Origin: Callipepla californica brunnescens
Lineage: Eukaryota > Chordata > Aves > Galliformes > Odontophoridae
DNA: 64,000 nucleotides
Direction: 5' to 3'
Assembly (NCBI GenBank): GCA_023055505.1
Contig: JALIRH010000097.1
Span: 186,001 to 250,000, forward strand
The notes under the pieces are model-generated. The model was given only the letters and a program-made list of their open reading frames with translations, did not search any database and was not told the origin of the DNA. Position 1 is the stretch's first letter. Every line of letters starts with the position of its first letter. The translations under genes and the position numbers were made by a program. This document shows, piece after piece, positions 1 through 13,900 of the stretch.

Positions 1-53
1 AAGGAAGGAAGGAGTGAAGAGTTGACAGAAAGATGATACAAGCATGAGTTATA

Positions 54-538
54 TAAGGGCTGCTCTGAAAGTAATGCTTCCTATGTTACGATGTTGGCCC
101 ACCATGTCAGAGGCAGATGTTGTTGCGATGGCAGCTGAGGGGCAGTCTGACAGAATGGTGCCTGACATGGAAGCGTGTATCAAACAAAGGACTGGAATTG
201 AATTCCTCCATGCAGAAAAAAATGGCACCTACTGACATACACTTGATGCTTGTGAACATTTATGGAGACCAAACAGTGGATGGGAGCACAGTGAAGCGGT
301 GGTGACAGAGATGAGAAAGACAAGTCATGTTCCAGACAGCCATGCAGATTTTTACCATTGCAGCATACAGGCAACATTTCACCACTGGTGAAAATGCACA
401 AACAATGGTGGTGATGTACTGAAAAAGAGTGCTTCGTAGCTGAGAATTTGCTCTATCAAACAATGGCATTCTGCTCTTTCTATCTATTGTAGATTCAACG
501 GAAATAAGCAGGAGACATTACTTTCACTGCAATCTATG
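54..538 (+). mobile_element. Non-autonomous mariner element (Galluhop-like), copy 1
   Basis: About 485 bp between TA dinucleotides (52-53 and 539-540). The 5' end AAGGGCTGCTCTGAAAGTAA and the 3' end, which contains GGAGACATTACTTTC, are imperfect terminal inverted repeats matching those of copy 2. The inside keeps the start of a mariner transposase: a reading frame with MEACIKQRTGIEFLHAEK breaks at an A7 run near 214-220 and resumes in another frame as MAPTDIHLMLVNIYGDQTV, the mariner helix-turn-helix region. The catalytic D,D,D/E domain is missing, so this is a dead deletion derivative; full mariners are about 1.3 kb. It lies in intron 9 of PLA2G4A. Confidence 0.85.
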
Positions 539-1697
539 TAAAATCCAAGATAATATAACCAACAAAGGAAACAGTACTGTTGGTCAGTGCAGGTTCTTCC
601 CCTCTGCTACTTTAAAATGATAAAGGAAAAACCTTATCTTATTCAGAACGGCCATTAATGATCATATAATGTTTTTCAGCCTGTGCTGTTCCTAGGAATA
701 CAGGAAAGACATTCACTAGAAAAAGCAAATGGACTAGTAAGAGGATAATTAAGGGTATGCACCTCCCCCAGACAGTATTCTGAAATCAAAGAAAGAATGA
801 AAATAGTTATAGCACAAATAGGACTAAATCCTATTACCTGCAAAAAAAACCCCAAGAGCTTTATATTCTTTATTCACTGACAGTGTCAGGTTCAGATTTC
901 AGCTAAACACCTGTGCATTTGTTTTACTCCTTAAAATGCAGGGACTTCTAACCAGCCTCACAGGATGATCAACATTCTTTTGTTGCACTGCCTGTTTTTT
1001 CAGTATTTCACATTTTAAAAACTACCATATATTCTTAATGAAACTAACATGTGCTTAAAACAAGTCTGTGAATCTATTAACACATTTCAATCTTATGATA
1101 AGATCAAATTCAAATTCTGCTTACTTGACTCATTTCAACTTGAAGTCTGTGCCTGATTCAGTCAAATAGGATTTGTCAATAATAAAAAATGACAGTATGA
1201 AACACCACTATTGTCTCATTTCTCAGAAAAACAATTAGTATTAGAGATGCAGATTTGGTCTTCCGCATTGAAAATAATATTCTGTTAAGTAAATGCTGCT
1301 TCTGTCATAGCTGAATGTGTACAAAGATGCTGCAACATTGCATAACTGTTAGTTGAAAATGCTTGAGCAGCAACTTCTACGGATGACATACAATGCTAAG
1401 AGCATGCTGCACTTATCCAGCAGATGAGTTCATTTCCGTTGTACATGAATGGATGCCTTCCTACCTCTTAATGAAATGAGAACTGTTCCGAAACACACTG
1501 CAGAGCACAGAAGGCATTTTACAAGCTTCTTACCCAGTATCTATCTATTCATGTATCACTTTAAATATTCCCATTGCTACATACGCTTTCACTATGTTAC
1601 CGAGGTTATTTAAATAAACAAACAAACAAAAAACAGCAACAGATGTAACTAACAACAGCTGTACAGCTTTAATATTCATTAAAAAAAATGCACTCAC
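539..1697. other. Intron 9 (part), no feature seen beyond the mariner copy
   Basis: AT-rich non-coding sequence directly after the exon 9 donor. No similarity to the next PLA2G4A exon was found here, so exon 10 lies outside the window. Confidence 0.7.
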
Positions 1698-1920
1698 ATT
1701 ATGAATAAGTGTTTCACCTATTAGCATTCCAAAGATATCTGTGAAGGTGACTGGCTGCCCTGAGCTTTTTTTATTCCACAGTGCTTCAATGTAGCGTTTG
1801 ACTTTCTGAGGAGTGAGCAGCAGAAGTGGGTTGTGACTGACAGAGTTCATCAATTCCTGATTAATCTCCTTTGGTCCTTTTTCTGGAAAATCCGGGTGTG
1901 AATATAAAGTTGACATATAC
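1698..1920 (-). CDS. PLA2G4A: PLA2G4A exon 9, codons 232-306 (catalytic domain)
   Basis: This 223-nt exon begins after acceptor TTGCAG with G completing Trp232, then [15 protein letters not shown]. It continues through [17 protein letters not shown] and [15 protein letters not shown] to GETLIHN at donor GTGAGT. It is nearly identical to human over long stretches. The exon ends on a complete codon, so exon 10 (not in the window) should start in phase 0. No polyadenylation site or terminal exon is present on the left, so the gene continues beyond position 1. Confidence 0.98.
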
Positions 1921-4900
1921 CTGCAATGGAAAACAGGCTCTGTAAGCCTTGTTCATTTGCTGATTACTTTACTTGCTGTAAATTACAGTAATTTGTAATT
2001 TTTTTTTCTTTTCTCAAAGTACAGAAAGCTACATACTTTGTTACAAGTGGAAACATACAAGCAAGTACTCAACAAACGCTTCCCTCATATTTACATGTAA
2101 ATTCACAATGTGTCTATCATTTACCTGCTTAAGAGATACTGAACAGAACTGTGGAAGGCTGAAAAACAGGCAGACTGGATATTCTATAAGCATACACAGA
2201 TTCAAAAAGTCCTAAAATATACCAGCATATACTAGCATACTTTCCAGGATGTAGATGTTTTCATAATAGGATGAAGTATAATAACTACAACCTGCGAGGG
2301 GGTTTAACTGGGATTTAGTAAAGGCTTATGGGGCAAACTGTAATTCTGTCATTGAGTAACTCTGGAAACTAAGTTTTTGTTTACTCTAAACAAAGTTTAG
2401 ATTCACATGCAGAAAACTCTGGTTTTTACTTAGTTGGCTTAAGTAAAACTATTGTTGAAGACTCCAGATATGCCATCCTAACCTGCTAGAGGCTCCTTTC
2501 ACTATTATTTATTCAATTAGCATGCTCAGGTATACATACCATGCTGTACGCATAATTCTGCACAGCAGTTTCACACACACTGTGTAATCTTGGCCCTGAG
2601 GTCACTACTCTGCAATCTGGTTGACGGCATGATGAACTTCGTCACATGCAAGATGTAAGAACTTGATTCATTAAGCCCTTGTGCAGACTCTAAAGCTCAG
2701 CATGCACGTCAGCCCATGGGTGGAACAAATATAGCAGCAAGCTTCCATCTGAGCAGAGAAAGGAAAATGCAGGATGAAGAATTCAGCACAAGGTTGAAGC
2801 AAGAAGACAGATGAAACAGTCAGTGCACTGCTCCCAGGTTCAGCACGCATCTGAGTAAACAAGCAAAAACCTGACTCTCCCTCCAGGAAAGGGATATTCC
2901 ACCCTTCAAAGAAATATAGAAAGAAGAGAGTATTATTCCCAACTACCAGAATGCATGGAAAAAAAGAACAGAGTATTAAAGTGTCAATTTATTAATTCAT
3001 CAAAGAAATATAGAAAGAAAGGAGCATTATTCCCAACTACCAGAATGCATGGAAAAAAAGAACAGAAAGAGTGTTAAAGTGTCAATTTATTAATTCATCT
3101 AACAAGGAAATTCTGAATAAGTGACATCACAAATACAGCAAAAGCAAATTTGTTTAAATACAACTGTTTACAAATTTGATTCTGACTAAATCAGTTCAGA
3201 TAATCTTGCTATTTTAATACACGTTCTATAGGATTATATTGGATGACCTTTGTATTCACACCTGGGTTTTCTAGAGAAAGGACCACATGTCCAGCTGACA
3301 TATTTTCAGAACAAGGACTTCCTACTGACAAGCCCTCATAGAATTACAGAATAACCAAGGTTGGAAAAGACCTACAAGATCATCCAGTCCAACCATCCAC
3401 CAATAATTCTCTCTAAACCATGCTCCTCAACACAATATCTAAACATACCTTGAACACCTCCAGGGTCGGTGACTCCACTGCCTCCCTGCACAGCCCACTG
3501 CCTGACCACTCATTTGGAGAAATATTTCCTAACATTCAATATGAATTTCCCCTGGTGCCACTTAAAGCCATCCCCTCTCATCCTATCACCTGTTACAAAA
3601 GAGAAGAGGCAGATCTCCAGCTCACTACAACCTCCCTTCAGGTAGTTATAGAGAGCAATAAGGTCTCCCCTGAGCCTCCTCCATACTGAACAATCCCAGC
3701 TCCCTCAGATGCTCCTCATAAGGCCTGTGCTCCAGACCTCGGACCAGCTTTGTTGCCCTTCTCTGGACACGCTTCAAGGCCTCGATGTCTTCCTTGAGGG
3801 GCTGCAAGGGGACCAAATCTGAACTCAGTACCAGTGCTGCGTACAGGGAGACACTGTGCCACATAATTCAACTGCTCCTCAGTCAAAGTAGACCATCCAT
3901 TCTTGCTGTAAATTGGAAAAAGTACATCCGGATCATTTAACGTGGCAATCTGCCACGCCACCCAAAAAATACAGCAGAAACATGTTCCAGGGTGCTAAAC
4001 CGCTTACAGTTAAATATGAATCAGAAATTCTTTATTTTTAGTTCAGAGGCTGTTCTGGCATTTAAAAAAAATCCAGCATTCAGAGACTCCCTATATAGTA
4101 TGGGAGTGGGGATCAACCTTCACCCCAAAGATGAAAATAGTTGAAAAAAATAATGAGGAATAGAACAGATCATTATCTGTTTTAAATAGCAACTCTAAGA
4201 GTGCTTCCTTAGAACCTATAACCAAAATTCATGTACTTCCTTACAGTTTGACCAGTGGATAAAACTCATCTCAGGCACATTCCCCAGTTGTGAATATTTC
4301 ACTACTCCAAAAATAGCAATTTTCCCTCAGTCTTAAATAAACTAGACATTCCTATAATCCTGTGATTTAGACTGAGAGGAAGGAACCTTGAGGCTTCTAG
4401 TCCAGGCTTCTGCTCAGTGCAGAGCCAGCTAAAAAGTCATATCAAGTTGCTCAGGGCTTTGTACAGTCAAACTCTGCTTCCATAGCAAGCATCCACTGAG
4501 TCAGACATCCTATCCAGCCCAGTCAAGTAATGATGGAGCAATCCATTCCAGTGCTTGACCATTCTCACTGCTAAAGAATTTTCCTAATAGCTAACCAAAT
4601 TTCTCTTGCCATAACTTATGTCCATTATTCCCTTTTCTGTGCATCTCCAAAGAGCCTGTTTTCTTTACTCACTAGGCTGTTGAAGTTAGCAGTAAGATCT
4701 CCCCATAGCACTACTTTTGCCTTCTCTTCTCAAGGCTAAAGAAGTCTATACATCTCACCTTTCCACATACTTCACTCGCCTAATTGCCCAGGCAGTACTC
4801 TCATGGAATTAATTCAGACTGTGACCATCTTTCTTGTACTTGGTAACCCTAAACTGATTCAGATTCAGCTCCAGTATTGAAAGTGGTACAAACCGAAAGA

Positions 4901-7900
4901 ACCAGTTACATTGAAATCATTTATTGTAACATTTGGGATACTTTCTTGAAAAGTTTAGAATTTTCTTTAGATAAAACACCCTCTACTGCAAACTGACCAA
5001 CTGACATTAAAATACAGTTTTTCAAGTTAGACAATGAAAACTGCAATTTCCACTTAGCAAAGAAAACACAGCGCTAAGGAGGGCAAGCAGTTAAGAAATT
5101 TGGCTTGTATTTGCCAAATGTCTTTGGATGATGCAAATTACACATTTTCAAACTGTTACATCATTTCATTTAAGAAATGTGAAAACAAATAGTTTCAACA
5201 TTTGTAATGAATGTAATGTGGGTAACTTTTATACAAGCCAAGAAGACAAAAAGCTGCAGATTCATAACAGTGGTCAGGGAGAATAGCAACCCTCTTATTC
5301 AGAAGACCGATCAAAGCAGATGTAACAACAGGTTTCAAATTACTCTGCTGCCTACATAGCCCTGAGCCCACAACACCCAGAGAGTGCTTTTCACAGTGAC
5401 ATCACACTGATTTTCTCCTGTTAGTGGCATGAAGTATTCACTGACTCAGAAGGACATTACAGCTACCTGATGAGGGCATTCTTAAGTTGAGACATCTTGG
5501 AAGATCTTTTCTACCATCTGATTGACCTATTTCTTAAAATAAATAAATCTGATACAATGCAATCAGTATCACCTGCAGCATGGCAAACTGTATTCTTTCC
5601 TAAAAGCTGAAGTGCATCTGCTCAAATTACCTTATGCTAAGAAATGATTCCCAGTCAGAACCTGGACATCACCAGTAAACCCACTATGAAGAAGACTAGG
5701 GAGTCTAAAAATGGAGCAAAAGACCTTTCAGTGACTTTAAGAATTGCTGGGAAGTTCCCCAAAAGGATATAATCCACTTAGGGTTGAATGAGTCTTCATC
5801 TTCAAACTTAATTCATTCAATCAGAAAAGGAAAACAAAACAGGTTTGTATCAACAGCTTGATTTTTTTGTTCATCTATCAAGATTATAAAATCAGTTTCA
5901 CAGCTCTAATACACACAGCATTAACAGAAATGTGGGTGTATATGCATAGCGTCACTTTTCATTTGTTCCTGCTAGCAAAGCTCCTAGGATGACCACCTGG
6001 AGACCAAGCTGGCTTCATCCTTCAGGCATTCCGGAACACCTCCACTTGCAGATCTGCTCTACCAACACACCATACTGTAAGACAGTTAGCTCTGTGAGCC
6101 TTTTACCTGCTGATAGTAATGACTTGATGTGAATAAGTCTCAGAAATCAGTTAGCTCTCATGAAAAATTGCTCTCAAAGTTCCTGAAAAAAAAAAAGAAA
6201 AACAAAAAGAAAAATCCCTTACCAGGTAGACCCAGAGAGACCAGCGATGTAAGTAGCACAGTCTAAAACTCCTGATTCATAAAGTGCTTTCATGACTCCA
6301 GCAAATCCAACCATGGCACGAAATCCACCTCCTGAACCCAACACTGCTATCACTGGTACCTGCAGAGGTTAAAAGAATAGTCTGTCATCACATCAGCTCT
6401 GTTACAGACTTAAGTAGTAAATAAATGTTATTCATTCATCACTGGCCAAACATAGTAACCTTGTGCAATTAATAAAGTCACCACACAGTGAGCCTCACAG
6501 CAGATACGAGGCCTACATTTTTCCTTATCCATGCATAACAAGTTCTAACAGGACAAACTGAAGGTATTTTGCAGTTTCTTAGTGGCACATGTGCAAGAGA
6601 ATGGAAAATAACTTTAATAAAGCACTTCAAGATACAACCTTTAAATAGGATCAGTACCGTGAATGCACCATGAGGTTAACTGTCCACCTTAGCTTTACTG
6701 GGCCCAGGAGTGATGTACAGTGTCTATCATTTACTCCGTCCTTTTTGCTTAACCAAAAACTGGACAGCAGAAGTACTACAGCATGGGACCACAAGCAAGA
6801 GCAACCAGGAACCAACCAGCAGCACAAGATTCAAGGTTCGGCCAAGGTGAAAATCTCATGCAAGGACAGACTTCCTTTCAGCTTCCTATTTACCTGGTAC
6901 CAAGGGATCACTGGCAACCAGAAGGAGTGAATGAAAGGCACGACCTGGCATGAAAGGATGCAAAGAGAGGCCACTTGTGCCTAGCTCCCTGACAAGCAAG
7001 GAGGAAGATATGACTGAGGTAACACGAAGACAGGAAGAAAGCATGAGCTGCTGGTAGTAAGGGAAGTCCCCCCTGCCACCTCCAGCTCTTTGCCTTAGTT
7101 CACAGCTCTAGCTACAGGGAAGGATGAACAAATGCTGTCAGGGAGGACCCTGGACTCTAAGAAACAGGGTTACAATGTGTTAAGTAGCTGGTGACTCCCT
7201 CCTCTCTGGGACACAGGCCAACCTGACAGCCAGACTAGTTTGTACAGGGAGGTCTGCTTCTTATTCTGACTCTGAATCCTTGACAGCACACAGAAAAGGC
7301 CAAGTCTCATCTGGCCTTCCAGCACATCACTGCTCATCCACATGGCATTACTGATATAGATGAAGATCAGAAGGGCTTTGACTCCTCCCTAAGGAGGAAT
7401 ACGGGGCACAGGACCCCAAGTCTGTGGCCTGTGGACTTATCTTTCCAGTTTGGAAGAGGAATAGCTCAGGCTGATCTTGCCACGCTCACATGATATCACC
7501 AGGAAACTCTTGATTGTGAAGCCTTGACAATGAAAATGGTCCACTGGGAAAATAAATAACCCTCTTAATCAATAGAATGAGGAATATCTTCCTGAACAAA
7601 CTTTCATCAGGATGAAACCAAAAACTTACATTCAGGGAGCTTCTGGGTCAAGAACAGAGATGTTGGGGCATTCTGATTTGGACTGGCTAATCAATTGGAT
7701 CAAGTGGGTAAGGCTTTCTCTAAAAAAACAACAGAAGTCTCTTAATTTGGCTGTGATCCTTATACAGTACAAAGGGCCTCTCTGAGGCCAAACCATCAAA
7801 GAAGTCTGTAGACTTCACTGGTGATAACGACCTACTGCAAACGCTAGAGGGACTGACTAGTGGTAGCGCTATACTGCAACTGCTGCTCCAACAGTAAAGA

Positions 7901-10900
7901 ACCAGGGCCAAAGGTGGACATTGGGAACTGCCTGGGCTGCAGGCACTGTGAGGTGCCTGAGTTCAGGACCAGGACAATGCTGTAGAGATGAACACCAGAG
8001 GCAGGACTCTGCAGTATGATAAACTTGTCAAATACTAATGTTATGACCCTTTTTTGCATCCTGCCAACTGAAATAATGCACAGAATTTTTAGTCACTAGT
8101 ACAGACTCACAATACAATCAGTACATCTACAGACTGCCTGAATAAACCAAGGTGGGTCTTGGCAACAGTAAGCTGCTGGATCCAAATATCCTGTTACTCA
8201 GAACACTAATTGCCCAATATCTTAATAATTAGAATTTATTTGAAGACGCCTCAACTTTCAGCAAGACTTCTTAATAAAAATATACTCCAAATTTCTTTAG
8301 ACCGTTGGTTCTGATTTTATAAAAAACCAGGAAATAAACCAAACAGAAGAGGCAATAAATGTAGTTATTCAGTAACTTCTTAGTCACAAAGCCACAGAAA
8401 TTTTTGAAGCAATCCAAAGACCAGCTCTAATCCAAATGACATCTAAGTGACAGAGACAAAGGCAAGAAGAGTTACTAATAAAAAACAGAATATAAACAAT
8501 AATATTTTGGTGAGGAGATTAAAACCACATTTGATAATAATTAAAAAAAAAAAAAAAGATATTGCTACATAGTATTAAGCTGGTCTCAAATTTACAACAA
8601 CCTTACAAAAGCTACCGGTGAGAAAAGGAAAATTTACAGGCATCTGTACACATGATTAGCTACTAAGAGATAGCAAACCGAGCAAAAGCAGACTCAGTTA
8701 CAACTCAAAATGTATCTACTGGAGTCTCATGTTATTCCAGTCCTGACGTGAAAGTCATTAATTCCTTTCTACTCCATAGCTTTCCACATACATGAGCACG
8801 CTTGCTATTGGTATCAAAAATTTTACACTAAGCAAGAGTCCCACCTTGCTCCCACTTTCAGAAAACTAGAATTTTCCACTGTTCAGTGTGATTAGACAAC
8901 TAGTTGGCTGTTACTAAGTGTAAAAATGTTACACAGCTGCACAGAAAGTCTGTATCTGATCAAACTGGTAATAAGTAAAAAATTTCACTGAAACTCAAGA
9001 TGCCAATGGATGGGATGAGTTATAAGAAGCAGAACCACATGACTACTGAGTTTGGTTTCTTTCTGTAGACTCCACACTTCAAGCAGTGAAACTCACGCAC
9101 AGAACAAAACTGTATAGCCCCATGGAAATGATCACACATAGTGACCAGTAAGTTGAGAAATTTCCTGAGGCCTACTTTCTGCAAAAACTACTTATTCTTG
9201 ATGCAACCAGATTACTTGATCATCTTTATAAGTGCTAAGCTTTAGTAATATAAACCACAGGTATTTATTGGCATCAGCATCCATCATGCGCACATCCAGA
9301 GATAGCTATCTACACAAAAAATGACAAAGCAAAGGTAAAGATTTAGGACATGCCTTGTTTTGTTAAGCCAACACCTCAATAACGAAGCAGTAGCTTTGAA
9401 CAGAAGAACCACATTACTAATCAGAAAATTAATAACGTAAGTTAGACTTTGAAAGCTCTTTACAAACACTACCTAATTAATCTATACAGACAAATCCCAA
9501 CAGGATGAAGACAGTGGTTTGCAGGTGCAAGGCTGGAAAAAAGTATGTGAGAATACTCCCAAAGCACCACTATTCAACAAATCTATTCATCAGTAAAGCA
9601 GCAAGAGCACAAGGGAAAATTTGATCTTCAGAATGCAGAGAAGTCTGCAAGTAGGATCAACATTCATGTCAAGAAGAGTTACTAGCATCTGACTGCAAAT
9701 GTTTACGTGTACTTAATCCACAGACATACTGAGAATTGGAGATTCCTACACTGGGGAAGGATGGGTATTCAGAAAGGTATGTGTATGTATAAGAATCACA
9801 GTTTTCACTTGTGATATTAAAGCAGAACATGAAGAATTGAATTTACTACTTTATTTCCAGAAATGCACTGAAAGAGCTCTAGAGCAGAGGGCAGTAGTGA
9901 AGCAAGGCTCTCACAGTAAAGAACTTCTTTAAATACTGAAAAAACAACCGGAGAGAAGCATCTACTGCACATCTACATCCATTTATTTTGGCCAATTTCA
10001 TACTAACTGACATGGAGCCATAAGCAAGGTGATGAAAGTATAAGTCCTTTCCTGCTGCGAAGAAGAAGGTACAGAGCTTTTTTAATACTACCACGTAAGT
10101 AAGTTTGTTAAAGCAGCATGTCAGCTGCAATTCAGTTTCTAGCAGATTTAAGGGTAAGAAATGACAAAATCTGAAATCACATATACAGACATCCTATAAG
10201 TTCTGTTTTAGAATAAATAGGGCAGAGGCAGGGTCAAAGTAGCCTGCAGACAGAGGACAAAGGGAAAAGAAGAAGCCATCTCACCACTGAGAAAGAACAG
10301 AGGAGGAGACCAAGGCATGCATACACCCCTATGCATCTGGGCTGCTGCTAAGCACTCTGCTCTTTTGAGGGACTCTATTCAAGCAGATTAGCAACCTTGA
10401 CTGAGGGACTCACAAGACGGTCAGTGAGTCAATGGCAACACTGCGAGCTGAATTCAAGAGTCTTGATAATAAAAGCCTACTTGTCTCATCTCTGGCCGCA
10501 CTGTCACACATACTTAGAATCACAGAATGGCTTGGGTGGAAGGGACCTTAAAGACCACTGAGCTCCAAACCCCCTGTTGTGGGAAGGGTTATCACTCACC
10601 AGATCAGACTGCCCAGGCCCCATCCAACCTGGTCTAGAACACTACTTCAGTAAGGTTGCATACTTCTCTGAACAAGCAAAATGCCTGAGTTTCTTACTGT
10701 TAGTCAGCAAAAAAAAAAAAAAGCTAGTTCTGAAAAAAATTATATCATCCAAACAAACTCCACTGAACAGGATTTTGCAATTCTGATAAAGAGTTTCATC
10801 AACATACTCGTACTGTGCCTAGGAACCAAGTAGCACTGTGACATGTGGACAGGCTCAGTGTAAAACAATTCCACTTCAGCCACCAGGCACCTCATTTCAA

Positions 10901-13900
10901 CAAGTGCTGGCTACTTCATCTCTTTAACTGGTCAAGAAAATGAAAAAGATTTGGGAAAGATACAATATCGGAAAAGCAAATTCTATAAAAGACCATCTCA
11001 ACATATTTTTCAGTAACCTAGTTAAAAAAAAAGATAAAATAAAACAAGCTAAAACATTACATCCGGTTTTGAGAATGAATGCTGCAGATGTTCTCATTCA
11101 TCTGCCCTGGAAACAGTGCACAAAACCTGGACAAAAACGTCCGAAGAGTAAAAATACTTGCTGTGGGGTTCACAAGATGATTACTAAAAACTGCTCTGAA
11201 AATTTAGACTCATAGAATCATATATCTCCTCTAAGTAATTCTGATATTTTTAGAAATTTGTTTAGATGAAAATAATAAAAATAAGTAATAACAGAGAGGT
11301 ATGAGAAATCTCATCTTCTGTGTTTCCAGAATGTGCTTCAAAATTAACTAAGGAAACTTGGAAGCACACAATTATCTTCCATCCAGGGAGGTATAGTTAT
11401 TTCAGTGTTCAAGTCTCCTAGAATCCCTGCAAAGCACACGCTGCCATTGACAGATGAAGAAACTCAAGTGAATTCTGTATAAGTGATTTGTTTAAAACCA
11501 TAGGCAACTAAGAATAGTCATGTATCTTGATCTCTGAAGCCATGTGAAGACTTCAAACATAGTATAAATCCTCCTGCTACCTGACATTTCTAGCACTAAA
11601 AAGAGAAATGACAAGCCATAAAGATACAACTGTATTTTAATTTGAACAAAAAGGATTTTTCACTGCTGGAAGCAGCTAAATAATTTGACATATCAGCTTA
11701 GAAATACACACTTGGCAAATTAAAAAGGGGGTGACAGCATTATCTCAGTCCTTCTAGGGCTGATAAGTCCAAAAATACTCTCTGGTCTTGGTAGATGCAG
11801 CTTAACTGATGAACTTTGAGACAGCGAAGGATACCAAGGAAAGATGATGATAAAAAGAATATTAAAGCTTAGCCAGCTTTTCCAGTAATGAGATTTACTC
11901 ATGCACATATGCCATCTGCATAGAACTGATACTTCAGGCACTAAGATTTGCTCCAGTTTTACCTGGACCTTAGCAGAACATCTTTGCATCTTTTCTGATA
12001 AATGTATGCCTGCTATGGAAAACCACACCAATGCCATCCACAGCTATATATCCTGGTAAGATTTGTATGTATGAACAGTAAAATAATTGCACCGCATTAA
12101 GAAAAAAAACACCCTGAAAATATTCTTATACAACATGTATTGTATATATTACTACAAATAAAATAAATACTTAAAAATAAAATAAATAAAATAAACACAA
12201 CCATATTTTCATCTTACTCAGAAAAATCACGCATGCATATTTTACTTAGTAAGAACAAGTTCAAAGATTTACATCAATAACATGGTCACTCCCTACTCAA
12301 AACTCCACAGAAATTCAGAAGAAAATTCTTCTGTGTTGGTTCAGGTTTCTGCAAAATACTGCCACATTCTGCTTATACTAAAAAGCACAAAAGGAATCAG
12401 TATTTTAAAGCCAGATAAATTCACCAGTTTTGTTAATTGCTATCCCAAGACTGGGAGCAAAAAAGGACAGGGATCAAGAAGGGAATAAAGAAGAGTAACT
12501 GAACCTGTATTGAATGTATTAACTCCTAATAAAACACTGTAGTACAAAATCACAGAAAGGAGTGGTAAGGTTCAGCACATATCATATGTTCCACATGACC
12601 CAAACCATTATCAATCCATCACACTCTGCCCAGTTCACTTTTCTGCTGGGCTCACTGGCACAGAGCGCTAGTGAGTTGATGAAAGCTGCAGCTTCAGATA
12701 CTCTCTAAGAATTAAAACTCCATAAGCCCAGTTCTACAAAACAGGCTACAGTAAAAGAAAGAAGCAATTTATAAACTGACTCTTAACATTAAAACTGCTC
12801 TTTTTCTGCATGGTCCTTCAGACATAGGCAGAAGGCCACAGAGCAAAATGCCATCTTAAGAGAGTGAAACGAAATGCACTGATAAGTCTACTTCTTTGCC
12901 CAATTCTAACTCACTTTCAAAAAAACAAAGAACCAGTTTAGAACTTACATTGTTTGTTTTATTTTAAGGTGCCAGTGCAGATAAAAAGCCCTGTACTCAA
13001 CACTGTACTCAACCCAAGTACTGTGTTCAGTTTGGGGCACTTCAATACAGAAAGGACATTGAGGTGCTGGAGCAGGTCCAAAGGAGGGCAACAAGGCTAG
13101 TGAAGGGCTTGGAGAATAAGCCCTATGAGGAGAGACTGAAGGAACTGGGGCTGTTTAGCCCGGGAAAAGGAGGCTGAGGGGAGACCCTATTGCTCTTTAC
13201 AAATTCCTGAAAGATGACTGCAGTGAGAGCAGGGTTGGTCTCTTCTCACTGGTGACTGGTGGAAATGGACTCCAGTTGTGCCAGGGGATGTTCAGGTTGG
13301 ATATAAGGAAAAACTTATTTACAGAAAGGGTTGTTAAGCACTGGAATAGGCTCCCCAGGGAGGTGGTTGAGTCACCATCCCTGAATGCATTTAAAATCAG
13401 TTTGGATGTGGTGCTCAGGGACATGATTTAGCAGTGGGTTGTTAGAGTTTAGGTTAGCATGGTTTGTTTGTGGTTGGACTTAATGATCTTAAGGTCTTTT
13501 TCAACCTGAGCAATTCTATGATTAATTGATTCTGTGATTTCTACCCTGTAATAGCATTTCTGCAGTCCTGTCCTTTTGTACACAGTGGACAAAGTGCAGC
13601 TTCATTTTGGCACAGGATTATGCCTCCTTAAACTTTCAGCTATAAATTTAGGCATGAAAAGAATCACTCCCCATCCTAAGCACAGACAGAAAACTATTGT
13701 TTTCCTATTGTCATCTGTCATAAAATTGAATCATTCTACTTAATGTGTCTCACTCCTTCTGCTGAGACACAAATGCAGGACTCCGCAAGGGAGTCCAAAC
13801 TTACGTCACGGGAAGTGGTCAAGTTCTTGCTGTTTTCCTCTCCTAGGAATGACTTCATATTGTGCATGATATTATCTTTTCGCTGCTGCCGGAATTTCTT

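Larger units (their letters stand above)
1921..6222 (-). other. PLA2G4A: PLA2G4A intron 8
   Basis: 4.3 kb between donor GTAAGG (6222) and acceptor TTGCAG (1921). It holds a 96-bp tandem duplication and two CR1 fragments. About 4881-6222 shows nothing recognisable apart from an A-rich tract at 6187-6215 beside the exon 8 donor. Confidence 0.85.
6360..13804 (-). other. PLA2G4A: PLA2G4A intron 7
   Basis: 7.4 kb, donor GTAAGT at 13804, acceptor CTGCAG at 6360. It contains CR1 fragments at 10515 and 13016 and an AAATA simple repeat. The stretch 6660-8060 is richer in GC than its flanks and looks like an old repeat or a decayed retroelement, but I recognised no family. The rest is featureless AT-rich sequence. 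Confidence 0.8.

Noticed and set aside
1..1697. Search for PLA2G4A exon 10
   Set aside because: No stretch resembles the family sequence that follows GETLIHN, so the exon is outside the window.
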